DNA of 64,000 bases. Source: Norana najaformis. Taxonomy: Eukaryota; Annelida; Clitellata; Crassiclitellata; Hormogastridae. The stretch is from contig OZ029918.1 of assembly GCA_964023275.1 (NCBI GenBank), positions 16,489,861-16,553,860 on the forward strand, read 5' to 3'. The notes under the pieces are model-generated. The model did not search any database. It was not told the DNA's origin and was given only the letters and a program-made list of their open reading frames with translations. Below, one piece after another: positions 20,410 through 31,195 of the stretch. Made by a program: the position numbers and the translations under genes. Numbering within the stretch: the stretch's first letter is position 1; every line of letters begins with the position of its first letter.

Positions 20410-22835
20410 AGAAATTGTTATTGTAATCTGACATTTATAAAGCGCCATTTCAAGAATAGACTCATCAGAGGAGCTCCAGACCCGAACCAGTGAGACCACT
20501 GTCAAATAATACAGACTTCAGGCGCTTGCGAAACTGCGGAAGGGACAAACTGAGGAATTCAAGTCGGAGCTCTCGGGAAAGGCGTTTCCAGCTATTAGGT
20601 CCAACATAGGCAAAGCTTCTAGACTGAGTCGTAGCAGTGCGCATACGAGGGACAGTCAGGAGTCCAAGGGAGGCCGACCGGAGAGTGCTACGGCCTAGAA
20701 CCAAGGAGACCGAAGTGCAGAAGTCCATAAGATATGATGGAGCAGAGCCAACGAGACGATTACACATAAGCGTTAGGATCTTGAACTGGATACGCTGCTG
20801 AATGGGAAGCCAGTGCAGAGTGTCCCGCATAAAGGAAGTTATATGGCCATACCTGGGGACGCCTCCAATAAGACGGGCAGCAGCACTGAGAACAGACTGA
20901 AGCTTGGAAATATTGGCAAGTGAGAGTCCAGCAAAGATAGCGTTACCAAAGTCCACCCTGGTGCAGATAAGGGCATGAATTAGAGTAGTAACGGCATGAA
21001 AGGAGAGGCAGCGGCGGATGGTACGAAGCTGACGAAGGTGGTAAAAGCATGAGCGGGAGACACTGTTAACATGATCGTTCAAGGAGAGTTCCCGGTCCAG
21101 AACAACTCCAAGATCACGGACTTTGGAACAGAGTAGAATATCCAGAAGCCTCTGGCATAAGGATAAGGTATCGATCTTAGCAGTCTGAGCACGTCCACCA
21201 AGCCAAATGAACTGAGTCTTGCCCCATGTGGTTCAATCTGAGGCGACATCCAGAGACCAAGGACAGATGTTGCATCAAGAATTCTCTCAACCCCCAAAGG
21301 GAGAGCCGCATCCGCTGGACCATGAACAAAGGCATCAATGTTGTCTGCATACTGATGGACAGCAACATCCATGGGAAGGACAACCCGTCCCAGGTCAGCA
21401 GTGTACAGAATGTAAAGGAGAGGGGCCAGGACAGAACCCTGAGGGAGGCCAAAAGGAATAAGGGACCAAGCGGAACATGTGGGCCCAAAGAACAGAATGG
21501 GAGCAGTCCTAGAGGAATGACTGAAACCAAAGAAGGGCAGTATCAGTAATGCCAAAAGATTTCCCCAGATGCTCCAAAAGGATAGAGTAATCCACAGTAT
21601 CAAAAACAGCGCTAACATCGTAAAGGGCAAGAAGGGTAAACTCTCCATGTTCAAAAGCTCCAAAGATGTTGACCAAGAAACGTGTAATAAGTGATTCAGT
21701 AGAGTGGAACTTCCTAAATCCAGATTGAAGAGGAGGCATGAGGGAGTTCGAGTCAAGGTAGTCAACCAGTTGGAAGGACACATCTTTCAAGAAGCTTTTA
21801 TCAAGGAAGGAAAGGTTGGAGATAGGTCAGTAGTTAGAGTTATCACCAGGGGGGACCCTGGCTGAGAGAGGGGAAAACTACAGCACGTTTGTAAGAAGCC
21901 GGGAGTGAACCCTGACCCAGGGAGGTATTACATAGCAAGTGTAAGAACGAAATTAAGTCATCTATAAAATCCTTGATTAAAAATGGTGGTAGTAAGTCCA
22001 GTTCACAGGACTTAGCAGGTGACTCCAGCAGGAGCCGACGAAGGACGTCCAAAGGCAGAGACTTCCAGCATGACTTAGAAGGAAAGGAAGGAGGAGGAGA
22101 ACCATCAGTAGATTGGCGAGTCGAGTCGATCTTTCTGCGCATGTAGTCGAGGTAGTCGTTCGCTGTGAACGGAGGCTGGGCCGGAGAGTTAGAAGCGGTA
22201 GAACGGCGGAGGACACCGGAGAGCGAAGACCAGAGCCGACGCGGATTGCTCCTCTCCCGCTCTATCAGCGACTCCCAGTATGCCATTTCTTTGGCTCGAA
22301 ACTCCCGGTGCATTAAGCGAAGATGGTGGATCCAGTCGAGACGATCGGCAGGATCACGTGTTCGTCGATATCTTCGCTCATGCCGCCTGACATCACGACG
22401 TAAAGCGCGGCAGGATCGGTCAAACCAAGGTGCTAACGGTCTCCGACGGGCCCGCTGGGGACGAAGCGGAAGGAGGTCATCGATGAGGAGGCGAACTGAA
22501 GAGTCAAAGAGAGCAAAGAGCTCTTCAGACGAGCGACCAGCGAGGGAGGAGAGGTCTCCGCAGAGAGGACTATTGTTCAGACCAGCGCGGAATGCCTCAC
22601 GGTCCAAGTAATTCCAACCACGTACAAGCCGAAGCGCGTATGTTGGCTGGGTACATAGAAAAGGAACCTTGTATAGAAGAAGTCCATGATCTGAGAGAGC
22701 TGGAGGTTCGACTATAACTCAGAGATGTTACAGTCATCGCGGGTGATACTGTCATCAAGCCAGCCGCCCAGCACATGAGTAGATTCAGCGACATGTTGAA
22801 TGAAGCCAAATTGAGATGTTGACTTAATTGGCTGG
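20410..22835 (-). mobile_element. LINE E, 5'-truncated non-LTR retrotransposon of CR1/L2 type
   Basis: In - strand order: the C-terminal end of an endonuclease near 22600-22830 (QHVAESTHVLGGWLDDSITR, then ALSDHGLLLY, the SDH active-site motif); a linker with Arg-rich helices (22607-21843, including RRPLAPWFDRSCRALRRDVR); reverse transcriptase fingers through motif A (SAVFDTVDYSILLEHLGKSF near 21560-21610); FGLPQGSVLAPLLYILYTAD near 21400-21440 and a YADN-like block near 21340; then the C-terminal region at 21082-20465 with RVDFGNAIFAGLS, QSVLSAAARLIGGVPRYGHI and LHWLPIQQRIQFKIL. The 3' end reads GGCGCTTTATAAATGTCAG then CAATAACAATT. Several frameshifts; this is the best-preserved retrotransposon in the window. 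Its partial twin at 12.05 kb is inverted relative to it, and both lie in the RASL10-like intron. Confidence 0.9.
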
Positions 22836-23297
22836 CGGGCGTCTTGAGCACAGACAGGCTGATGTCAGCAGTGATTCCTGCTCAGGCACGCTTTAAATAT
22901 AAGCTTCTTATTGATAGACGTTTGAGCGCATTTATTGACATCAGCGATGACTCATAGGCATGTCTAGACTTTTCGGCTGATGTGATGAAAAAAGCCTATG
23001 TAAAGCAGTGGGAAATTCAATGTTAGGGAGAGCGTGGACAGTTCTTATATCCATAGTCTGTCGTGTTCGCAGTTGACAGTTTGAGTTACAAATGTCGTTG
23101 ATATATCTGTGCGTTTAAAAACTTTATGTCTCAGCTTGAAATACTGTTGACATTGAACTGAATGCCCCATCCCTGGACACATTCAAGTCACGACTCAAGA
23201 CACATCTTTTTAGGATGTCTTATGACTGTAGTTGATTTTTGAACCCATGTACAGCGTCATTTTGCCTCGGCTGTGCTACAGCGCTATATAAATTGTC

Positions 23298-23383
<86 letters not shown>

Positions 23384-23465
23384 TAATGGCTTATACGCTA
23401 GAAAATCAAAGACTGTGCATTTTTGGAGTTAATTTTACGCTACAAATCGCGTGAGTCTACAGTTT
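22836..23465 (+). repeat. Dispersed repeat R1, interrupted copy
   Basis: ATTGGCTGGCGGG at 22828-22841 and GCTGATGTCAGCAG match the R1 body seen at 27.8-28.4 kb. AGTTTGAGTTACAAATGTCG near 23088 and AAAATCAAAGACTGTGCAT near 23402 match AGTTTGAATTACAACTGTCA near 28248 and AAAATCAAAGACTGTATGT near 28342. Between the last two blocks this copy carries an extra CR1/L2-type 3' end. Confidence 0.65.
23155..23383 (+). mobile_element. CR1/L2-type LINE 3' end with (ATT)n tail, inserted in R1
   Basis: Encodes PSLDTFKSRLKTHLFRMSYD followed by a stop, the usual C-terminus of CR1/L2-group reverse transcriptases, then GCGCTATATAAATTGTC and (TTA)n from 23298 to 23383 (about 28 units). The R1 copy at 28.3 kb runs from TTGAACTG to TTTAATG without this sequence, which supports insertion. 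Confidence 0.75.
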
Positions 23466-23999
23466 TAAACGTGATCGATACGCAACTTCGGAAGGCTGCC
23501 GACACAGCGAAAAATCCTCACTGGACAGCACACGTATGAAGACTGTGAACTTTTTAGATGAATGAAAGTCACAAGAACAAAAGGAAAAACCTGGCTTTAA
23601 GTGAGCTTTAGTTAATTAACAAAAGGCGCCTGCAGATAGTCGCCAATCTATAGCTTACTTTCAGATGACTATTATGTTGTCAGTGTCGTTCGTTTCGCAA
23701 ATCGTAAGCATAATCGTTATCTTATAGTACCGTAGCCCACTCAAGAAAAACTCAGAGGCACAAAGAAAAACACCGCTGAATCTTCGTGATATTTTTCTTC
23801 TCTGTCCTGCAACAGTCATATGTGTTTGAATAGAATGTGTATGCATGGAGCCATGTTTACGTTTCTAGATCTCTACTACAAATTCTTTGCGCTCTTGGGC
23901 TTTTCCAAAAAAACCGCTGACTCATCACAATATAGACCGAACGAGCGCCTACGTGATAAAATACGCGTCAGCAATAATTATTGATGATGTCAGCCGAAA
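23466..23999. other. Unassigned intron interval
   Basis: Nothing recognised in either strand. The - strand side adjoining 24000 may be R1 sequence not shared with the other copies. Confidence 0.35.
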
Positions 24000-24176
24000 G
24001 ACTCTGCCAGCCAATCACACCACCCCCAAACCCCACCACACGTCTCACGCGCGGCAGACGTAAGCACGTGATCAGCGCGTGCAAAAACAAAGCAATAACC
24101 TGACGACTGATGGAAATTTTTATGCAAAAGCGCACTCAAACTTGCTGACTAAGCAGCGCAATATTACGTTCACAGT
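24000..24176 (-). repeat. Dispersed repeat R1, inverted copy
   Basis: On the - strand it starts GTGAACGTAATATTGCGCTG then CTTAGTCAGCAAGTTTGAGT, and continues through TGATTGGCTGGCAG, GCTGACATCATCA and ATTTTATCACGTAGGCGCTC, matching 27826-28060. It ends about 65 bp from the exon 1 donor site. Confidence 0.8.
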
Positions 24177-24241
24177 TACTCACTTAACGGACATTGATTT
24201 CTGTCATCGATGTATGCTGCTTATTGACAGGTGATTCCTAC

Positions 24242-24541
24242 CTCGTAAATGCGGTCGTTGATGAGAACGGAGACATAGTAGAAAACACGTGAAGACGTCG
24301 GTCGATACTCATCGCTGAACTCGTTCCGGATGAATTGGCAGGCGAGCGACGTCTTGCCGACACCTCGCGCTCCAAGGATAACGATCGTGACGCGCTGGAT
24401 GTCCGGGGGGTGGTTGAGCAGATGGTTGTGAAGGTCGGCGTCCGATTGGCGGATGCTGCTACTGCACGTTCGACTGGTGCACATCTTGTTGCGATGGGAG
24501 ACACGGCGCTGGCTGCTGCAGACAAGACGAGGTGCCTTCAT
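24242..24541 (-). CDS. RASL10-like small GTPase, exon 1 (N-terminal 100 residues)
   Basis: ATG at 24541-24539; an in-frame TGA lies about 100 bp upstream with no ATG between, so this is the likely start. The exon ends ATTTACGAG followed by GTAGG, a good donor, in phase 0 with exon 2 at 11265. Residues 1-43 form a Cys/Ser/Arg-rich leader absent from short RASL10 proteins. RVTIVILGARGVGKTSLACQ starts at residue 50; GARGVGKT (57-64) is the P-loop that binds the nucleotide phosphates. NEFSDEYRPTSSR (73-85) is switch I, with the magnesium-binding threonine at 82. The GARGVGK(S/T) P-loop with (Y/R)NEFS is characteristic of the RASL10 group. A CDS start in a separate upstream exon is possible, since TCTTCAG|G just before the ATG could be an acceptor. 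Confidence 0.87.
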
Positions 24542-24559
24542 CGAGAGATGGAGACCTGA

Positions 24560-26100
24560 AGAGAAGGAGGATAAAGTGGCAGCGGCGACCGTTACGAAGA
24601 ACGCAGGCCGATCAGACGGACGGAAGATGAGCGCCCATCAAGTGCCATCGACCGACAGAGGCGCCATCTGCCATCACTTGAAACCATCGATGCTGACCAC
24701 TTGCAAACTCCTTTCAACACAATCAAGTAATACGCTGGACGATCCAGTTTGGAAAGCTGTAACAACTAAATTTTCATCTTATGTACAGAAAAACTCTCAA
24801 AATATGATGCTGCATGCATAATTGACACTATTTTGATATTTTTAGATGTTTAGCAGCTCCACAGAATATTTCATCATATGTAGTTTCATAAACCACCAGT
24901 TAACATGAAATTTGTTCATAAATTCACTTTAATTATGATAAAGAAATTCTTATGTTAACTGTATTTTTAATAAAAATTACTTAGATATGTTGCATTTATA
25001 TTTTTAAAAGTGATCACATTGGTTTCACAGTTTTGATATTGATATGTTAAGGTAACAAGTCTGTTAATACTGCCCATAACTGCAACTCGTGATGCCAAAG
25101 AATGACCATATTTGATACTTTGTAAACTCCTTAAAACAAAAAAGCCATCGGGATTTTTGGATCACTTATCAAATGATCTATGCTCTATCAGAAAATGCAA
25201 TAAAAACAATATTTTTCTGACCCTTTTTGAGAATATTTTTTCTCTCTGACCCCTTGCCAGATTTGGTGAACTTTGACCTACTATATCCAGCAGGTGTGAA
25301 TAAGTAATCAGGTCAAACTCTGCCAAGTAATTGCCAGCTACATAGACAGTATACCTTTAAAAATTGATTGCATTGTGACTGGTAATTGTGGAGATATTGA
25401 TCACTGAATATTGCAAAATTTAGAAATAAAATGAATATGAAGGCACTTTTGACATTTAATACAGCTGAAATCATAGGACACACAGAAATAGTAATTATAT
25501 TTTTGTAATCTGCACAAGAGACTGTACACATAGAAAAAAAAGATTTAAATTGGTTTAAAAGCTCTGGAGATATCAATTCTCAAATAGTGGACATCGTGAA
25601 GTTTCGCGAAATGCCTTTGGAGGGTGGGGTCACGGAATCAACGATATCTTGGAAAGTGTTTGAAGTATTGCATAAATATTTTGGCCTTTGCCATCCAATA
25701 CATCTTCCAACATGTGGTTAAAATTTCAGCCAATTCTGAGATGGTCGGGTGGGAGGCATTGGTTGAGTTGAGCTGGAATGACCCACAAGACTTCCGTAGC
25801 CATTAACATTAAAATGTACACTGAACGAATAGTTGTGCTTTGCCACATCGTCCTTGATTCTCCAGCCTATATTTAGATCTCCATGGACAAGCTCAGTCTC
25901 GTAATTCAGCCATCAGACGGAATACATCAAACAGTATGGACAAATTAGGCGACTCAGTGGTCGTCAGATTGCAAATAGTCGCTGTGTCGGCAGGTGCGCT
26001 TCACACATACTTTGTCTCAGATGGCCATTTGCGTCAACATCGAAGGCTACCTATGTATAGAAAGCGACTACAAACAGACTATATAAAAACGATCGTGCTT
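24560..26100. other. Upstream flank of the RASL10-like gene, unassigned
   Basis: The promoter should lie here, but no TATA box or initiator stands out. 24800-25600 is AT-rich with no coding signal. TTGAGCTGGAATGACCCAC at about 25763 may be the end of some mobile element, but no partner end was found. Confidence 0.35.
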
Positions 26101-26268
26101 TTTATTTCTGCATTTATTAGGCGCCACTATCTAATGACTTAGCATCAATCGATGGCGCCGAGCAATTGTGAGTGAACAACTTGCTCAAGGTCCATACACG
26201 GAGGCTCCAACCCGTACTCTCCGCGTTACAACCCGAGCGCTCTAACCAATGTGCTACCTTGCCAACTG
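26101..26268 (-). repeat. tRNA-derived SINE, copy 2
   Basis: Same layout as 9249-9426 on the same strand: A-box-like head, B-box-like ACGGGTTGGAGCC, GAGCAA...TTGCTC hairpin and the tail TAGTGGCGCCTAATAAATGC. Confidence 0.75.
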
Positions 26269-26880
26269 TCTACTTTGCACTGCCTTGGCTTCTGCATTGC
26301 CTTGGCATGGGTCTATGCGTTCATATTTAGAGTGGCTTGATTTCGTTTGTGCATCAAGATCAAATCTAGAGCGACATCTTGGGGCATCGGAAGAAAAAAC
26401 GACCAAAGTCCAACGACAAATTACTTTGGACGTCATAGTTAGTCATCTAGTTAGTTATCTAGACGCTTAATATTGCACAAAAGCGCTCGCTGCCTGTGCT
26501 GGCCTAACCGATGGCAAAGTCATTATGAACAACATGTAATCAAACAAACATAACAAAGAACGTCACTATTGACGAAGCTGCTTTCAGTGCACATTTAAGA
26601 CAAGTTTTGATGAAATTGACAGTTTTTACATATGCATTTATTGATTAGTCGTATGCATTTCTTAACACAATACAAAATCCCAGTTGATGGAAAGACTTAA
26701 AACATAGTGGAGAAAATTATATAGGTTTTCGAGCATGGTCAAAGCGGCGTTTACTTGTTTCACAGTCGCTGGCTTTTTGCGGTAGATAGAAGCAATAGAT
26801 AAGAGAAGCAGTGCTTGACTCTGACCGAAATTGGCATGTTATTACGCTTCTGTAAATCGCTCTTTATCTTTCTATTATCT
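26269..26880. other. Unassigned interval between two SINE copies
   Basis: No coding domain or repeat recognised. Confidence 0.35.
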
Positions 26881-27030
26881 TTATTTCTGCAATTATTAGG
26901 CACCAATAACTGACGACTTAGTAATTAATTGACAGCACTGAGCAATTGTGAGTGTAGGACTTGCTCAAGGTATCTAGACCTACATAGTAACCGTCTCAAA
27001 CCCGTACTCTCCGCATTGCACTCTTGCTCG
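26881..27030 (-). repeat. tRNA-derived SINE, copy 3 (diverged)
   Basis: TTATTTCTGCAATTATTAGG, GAGCAATTGTGAGTG..GACTTGCTCAAGG and AAACCCGTACTCTCCGC follow the order of copies 1 and 2. The tRNA-like head is more diverged. Confidence 0.6.
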
Positions 27031-27564
27031 CTGTCTTTCTCATTGTATCAACGGACGATGGATGATCTACTGCATCCAGATATAGCCCTCTTCAGTCGTG
27101 ACAGAGGTTACGATCCAACTACACCATTGATGTTAAGTGTACCATAGTCTCCAAATGTGCTGTTATACATAGTATATATCACATAATACCACACATAAGT
27201 ATATTTTTATGTTATTGCATATATACACACAAGTAAAGATGTCCATAACGCTTCTGGCACTTATTGTACAAAGCTTGATAAAGTCGTCAGGTATAGTTAC
27301 TTCAGTGCAACTTTCAAAGGAACGAATATGACAAGAAGGAAAGCCTTTAAGACAGAGAAAGGCTTTCAAATTAGGCTATAGCTTCGAGTAAGAGAAAGTT
27401 AAAAGCGAAGATATTTGCGGTAGATATTTGCGGAAGATATTTGGGGAGATTTGGTGGAAGCTATTTCACAAAATGCTGAAGAATAGCTATGCCAAATTAG
27501 TATAAGTTTTGAAACGTAGGTGAAGACTGCGTTATATTGTTAATCACTGTGACGATGGGCATAT
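27031..27564. other. Unassigned interval
   Basis: Short AGATATTTGCGG repeats at 27408-27445 (three imperfect units). Nothing else seen. Confidence 0.4.
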
Positions 27565-28425
27565 TGTGAACATAATATTGTGCTGGTTAGTCAGCAAGTT
27601 TAAAGCGGACGTTTGTGTAGGAAATTTCCATGAGTCTTGAGGTTATTGATTTGTTTGTATACGCGCAAATCGCATGCTGGTTAGCACGCATCGAACACAT
27701 GGTGAAGGCCTGGTCGATTGACACCTAAGTAAGATCGTCGACATTATCTGATTACCAGTGCAGTGGAATATGCATATCCCCTGGTCATGAACAGACTGGT
27801 GAACGAAGATTTAACAGAAGGTAATGTGAACATAATATTGCGCCGCTTAGTCAGCAAGTTTCAAGCGAGCGTTTGTGTAGGAAATTTCCATGATTCATCG
27901 GGTTGTTTGTATATGCGCAGATCACGTGTTGGTAGGCATGCATCAAACGCGTTGTGGCGACCATGTGATTAGCTGCGGACAGACGGGCTGACATCATCAG
28001 TAGTTCTTGCCGATGTACATTTTATCACGTGGATGCTTGCGCGGCCTGCGTTGTGACGAGTCAGCGGGTTTCTAAAAAACATGATTGCGCAATAACGAGT
28101 AACGCAATAACGTGAGGCCACTCTGAACCAGTCAAATGGCCTGAAATGGTCTGCCGTCTTGGCGGGAAAATACCTATATAAGCAGATGCAAATGCATTGT
28201 TAACTGAGCACAGATGTGTAGCGCTAGCCTGTCGTTTGCTATGCTGAAAGTTTGAATTACAACTGTCATTGATAGATTTGTGCTTAAGAATCTGACAATT
28301 CAAGAACTATTATGGTTGAACTGTTCGTTTAATGATAATTTCAAAAATCAAAGACTGTATGTTTACTCGAGTTAACGCTGATCGAATCTCTGAATGTTGC
28401 TTAAGAATGCGTGAGTATTCTATGT
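27565..28425 (+). repeat. Dispersed repeat R1: partial head then long copy
   Basis: A partial head at 27565-27670 (GAACATAATATTGTGCTGGT then TAGTCAGCAAGTTTAAAGCG) is followed by a long copy starting GTGAACATAATATTGCGCCG at 27826. The long copy runs through CTGACATCATCAGTAG, ATTTTATCACGTGGATGC, CTTGGCGGGAAAATACCTAT with TATATAAG at about 28176, AGTTTGAATTACAACTGTCA and AAAATCAAAGACTGTATGTT. It is the most complete copy in the window. Confidence 0.75.
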
Positions 28426-29490
28426 CAGATAGGTTGAATGATAAAGCACTGAGAGACCTACTATCAGTTCATAGTTTATTAGCGTTGCATCATATAGTTT
28501 TACAATTGAAATCATCAGGCGAAAGAAGTTTCAGCGGTCACGGAGCGCAATTTAAAACATTCGTTTTAGGCAGTGAGGAAGAGGAGGAGGAGGAGAAAAA
28601 GGAGGAGATTAGAAATGCCAGAGGATGGGCAGAGCAAGTTGAATGACATGAGTGGGCAAGTGATGGTTATCATATTGACAGCTGGGTGCAGTACTGAGTA
28701 AACACTGAACCTGAACACTGCTCTGAACCTGATCCATCCCTAAGCAGTTTATATAAACAATCTGCTAAGCACAGAACTTGAATATTATGTCACAGATGAC
28801 ATAAGGCCAATCAGCATTTTTATGTAGATCTAAATCAAAAAGGATGCATTATGGATAAGATAAAAACCAATTGAACACATATTGAAAGCCACCTTAAATC
28901 ATATTAATGAATTTGCTAAAGGAACTGATTTCTATTCATTGTTTCCTTTTAGTTAATAAGTTTTATTGTTTTGTTTTTGTTAATAAGTTAATTGTACCTG
29001 ATATAGAGGAAAATTGGTACAAGACGGACCATGCATCAGTTTTCCACATATTACGTGTCAACTATGCAGCATATAAATCTGAAAATATTAGTGACAACAT
29101 GACAGTGTGGTTCACCTAATGAAGAAAAATACACTGTAGGGAATATGTATTTTTTTATAAATTAAACATGGTCAGCCATTGAACATCCAGTTTTACCGCA
29201 GTGTTGGGGCATGATGAGATGCCGTCCTTTCTGCCCAAACAAGGTTATTTTTCATATGAACATGCTTCAATGTCTAGGAACAGTGCTGTGACTGTAATAC
29301 CTATGGTCTGCACATATCACAAATGAACTCGTTAATGCCATTGTAATTGGAATGGTGCCACGAACAGTGGTTCAGTGGTTCATGGCATCATAGTCTGCAT
29401 TTTGAGTATTGAAACCAGTCTTCAGTCAGGGGTTCAACGAACAGTACACTGCAGATGATACGGTAATACCTAGTTGGTTTCTTTGCCACA
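28426..29490. other. Unassigned interval
   Basis: 28575-28610 holds a short GAGGAGGAGGAGAA run. No protein domain found. The part next to 29490 may be transposon 3' sequence. Confidence 0.35.
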
Positions 29491-31035
29491 CTTCTTTAAT
29501 CAGTTTGGTTGCTCTTTTCTTTCCTGGTTTTCTATTTCTATATGCTGGCATTCTCTTTTCATTGGCTGTTCTCTTCTTTTAATTCCCAGATTCATTCTTT
29601 GCATTTTCTGTTTTATTCCTGTCAATGACTGATTTTTCTTTTTATAAGCTTGTTTTCCATTAGTTAACTCAAATGATGCCTTTTTTGACTTCTTGGATTT
29701 ATTCAGTCTTAAATTTTCAATTTCCATCTGGTTGGTCTTGAATGGTGAACTCATCATGTTTTCTGCTTTAAGAGACTATCTCTTACTTTTTCCAAGTTCT
29801 CTAACTGCTTTTGGGAGTGGAAACAGCTCCTGATCATGTTTACAGCTAGGTGTCATGCCAAATGAAGTGTTTGGTGTTGAGCTGGAAATACCAGGAGTAG
29901 CCTCCATTAAAACTTGATCTTGGTTTGTTGTTGGCTGAAAGTATCAGGAGTAGTTTCCATCAAAACTGGATCTTGGTTTGGTGTTAAGCATAAAAGACTA
30001 TTAGGATTGGCTTCCATCAAACTGTGTCTTTGATGACAAGCAGAGAGGACCAGGAGTAGGTTCTGTTGAAACTGGGTCTTGGTCTGGTGTAGGGGTGACA
30101 GTACTAGAAGCAGCTTCCATCAAAACTTGGTCTTGGCTCAGAGTTCAGCTGAATTCACCTGCATTTGTTTCCATTAGAATTGGATCTTCGAGAAGTGTTG
30201 ATATAGTTTCTATATCAACTGCTTCATGTTCTGTAATCTCTGATGGGGCAAACTCCTCATCTGTGAAAATGTCCAGATTGAATGACCATACACTAGTCGA
30301 TTTGAATCCATTCACTGCTTTTTCAATAGATGCCGTTCATATAAATGCTTCATTGAATAACCCTGCCACCTCATAATCGGTTACACGTTTACCAGGGTTG
30401 CTAACCATCCATCGGTCAACTGCCTTGTTGTAGTGGATTTTCAGCGGACCATATATGGTTCTATCAAGTGGTTGCAATCTGTGAGATGTATGAGTGGGAA
30501 CAGACACCATGAATATGCCATTGTCACGAGCATAATCTATAGTATCCACTGATATAAGACAAATATGGTTATCCAAAATCAAAACATTTCTCTCACAGGA
30601 GCACTTAACAAATTTTGTAAAATGCTCCAGCCAACGAACAAAAACGTCTTTTTCAATCCACCCAGATTTAGTTGCATAGCCAACAGAACCAGTTGGTGAT
30701 CTTCACAAAAGAGCTGCAGCCATTTTCATCCATGGAAATATCAAAGGTAGGTGGCACGTACACACCAGCTGCAATAAATGCACATAGCTGTTATAGTTCT
30801 TCCTTTTTCTGAACTTGTAATTCTCCCACCTTGTTTATCATCTCCGCATGCAATAAGTTTTTGAGGCTTCTGTACCACTGTAACAGCTGTCTCATCCACG
30901 TTAAATATGTTACAAGCTTGAAATTCCCCTATTTTATAGACATCTTTCAAAAGGTCAAAACAGCTGCCAACTTGCACACGATTGAAACCAGTTGCACGGG
31001 TCAAACTGGTTGCTTCTGGTATTCTTACAGATTTC
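29491..31035 (-). pseudogene. pogo/Tigger-type transposase remnant
   Basis: The - strand encodes NRVQVGSCFDLLKDVYKIGE, then IFNVDETAVTVVQKPQKLIA, holding the first catalytic Asp in NVDET, and KQGGRITSSEKGRTIT. After a damaged stretch (30590-30740; AGVYVPPTFDI is readable) comes LILDNHICLISVDTIDYARD with the second Asp in DNH, then VPTHTSHRLQPLDRTIYGPL and GKRVTDYEVAGLFNEAFI. Downstream, VWSFNLDIFTDEEFAPSEIT matches the usual (I/V)xPFNxxIFxDxDF tail. The DDE cut-and-paste transposase of the pogo/Tigger family is therefore nearly complete at its C-terminal two thirds; the DNA-binding N-terminus is missing. Stops and frameshifts make it inactive. The Lys/Glu-rich 29500-29757 frame is probably its C-terminal extension. 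Confidence 0.85.
29880..30215 (-). repeat. Degenerate repeats encoding a short peptide in the transposase tail
   Basis: Six imperfect copies (about 40-65 bp apart) of GCTTCCATCAAAACTGGATC TTGGT-type sequence on the + strand, at roughly 29907, 29957, 30017, 30065, 30114 and 30171. On the coding strand they give variants of (N/D)QDPVLME(A/T)(T/N)P. Confidence 0.7.
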
Positions 31036-31195
31036 TGTGAAACTTTTAATCTTGATAATTTCTAAAATTATTGTTTTTCTTCACAAAAATTGCAAAAAGC
31101 AGCATACAAGGAACCAGCAATAAACAGACCGTTCCCAGAGCTAACAGATTAATAAGAAAATATAGCGACATCTATGCCGCTGTTAGATTAATAAT

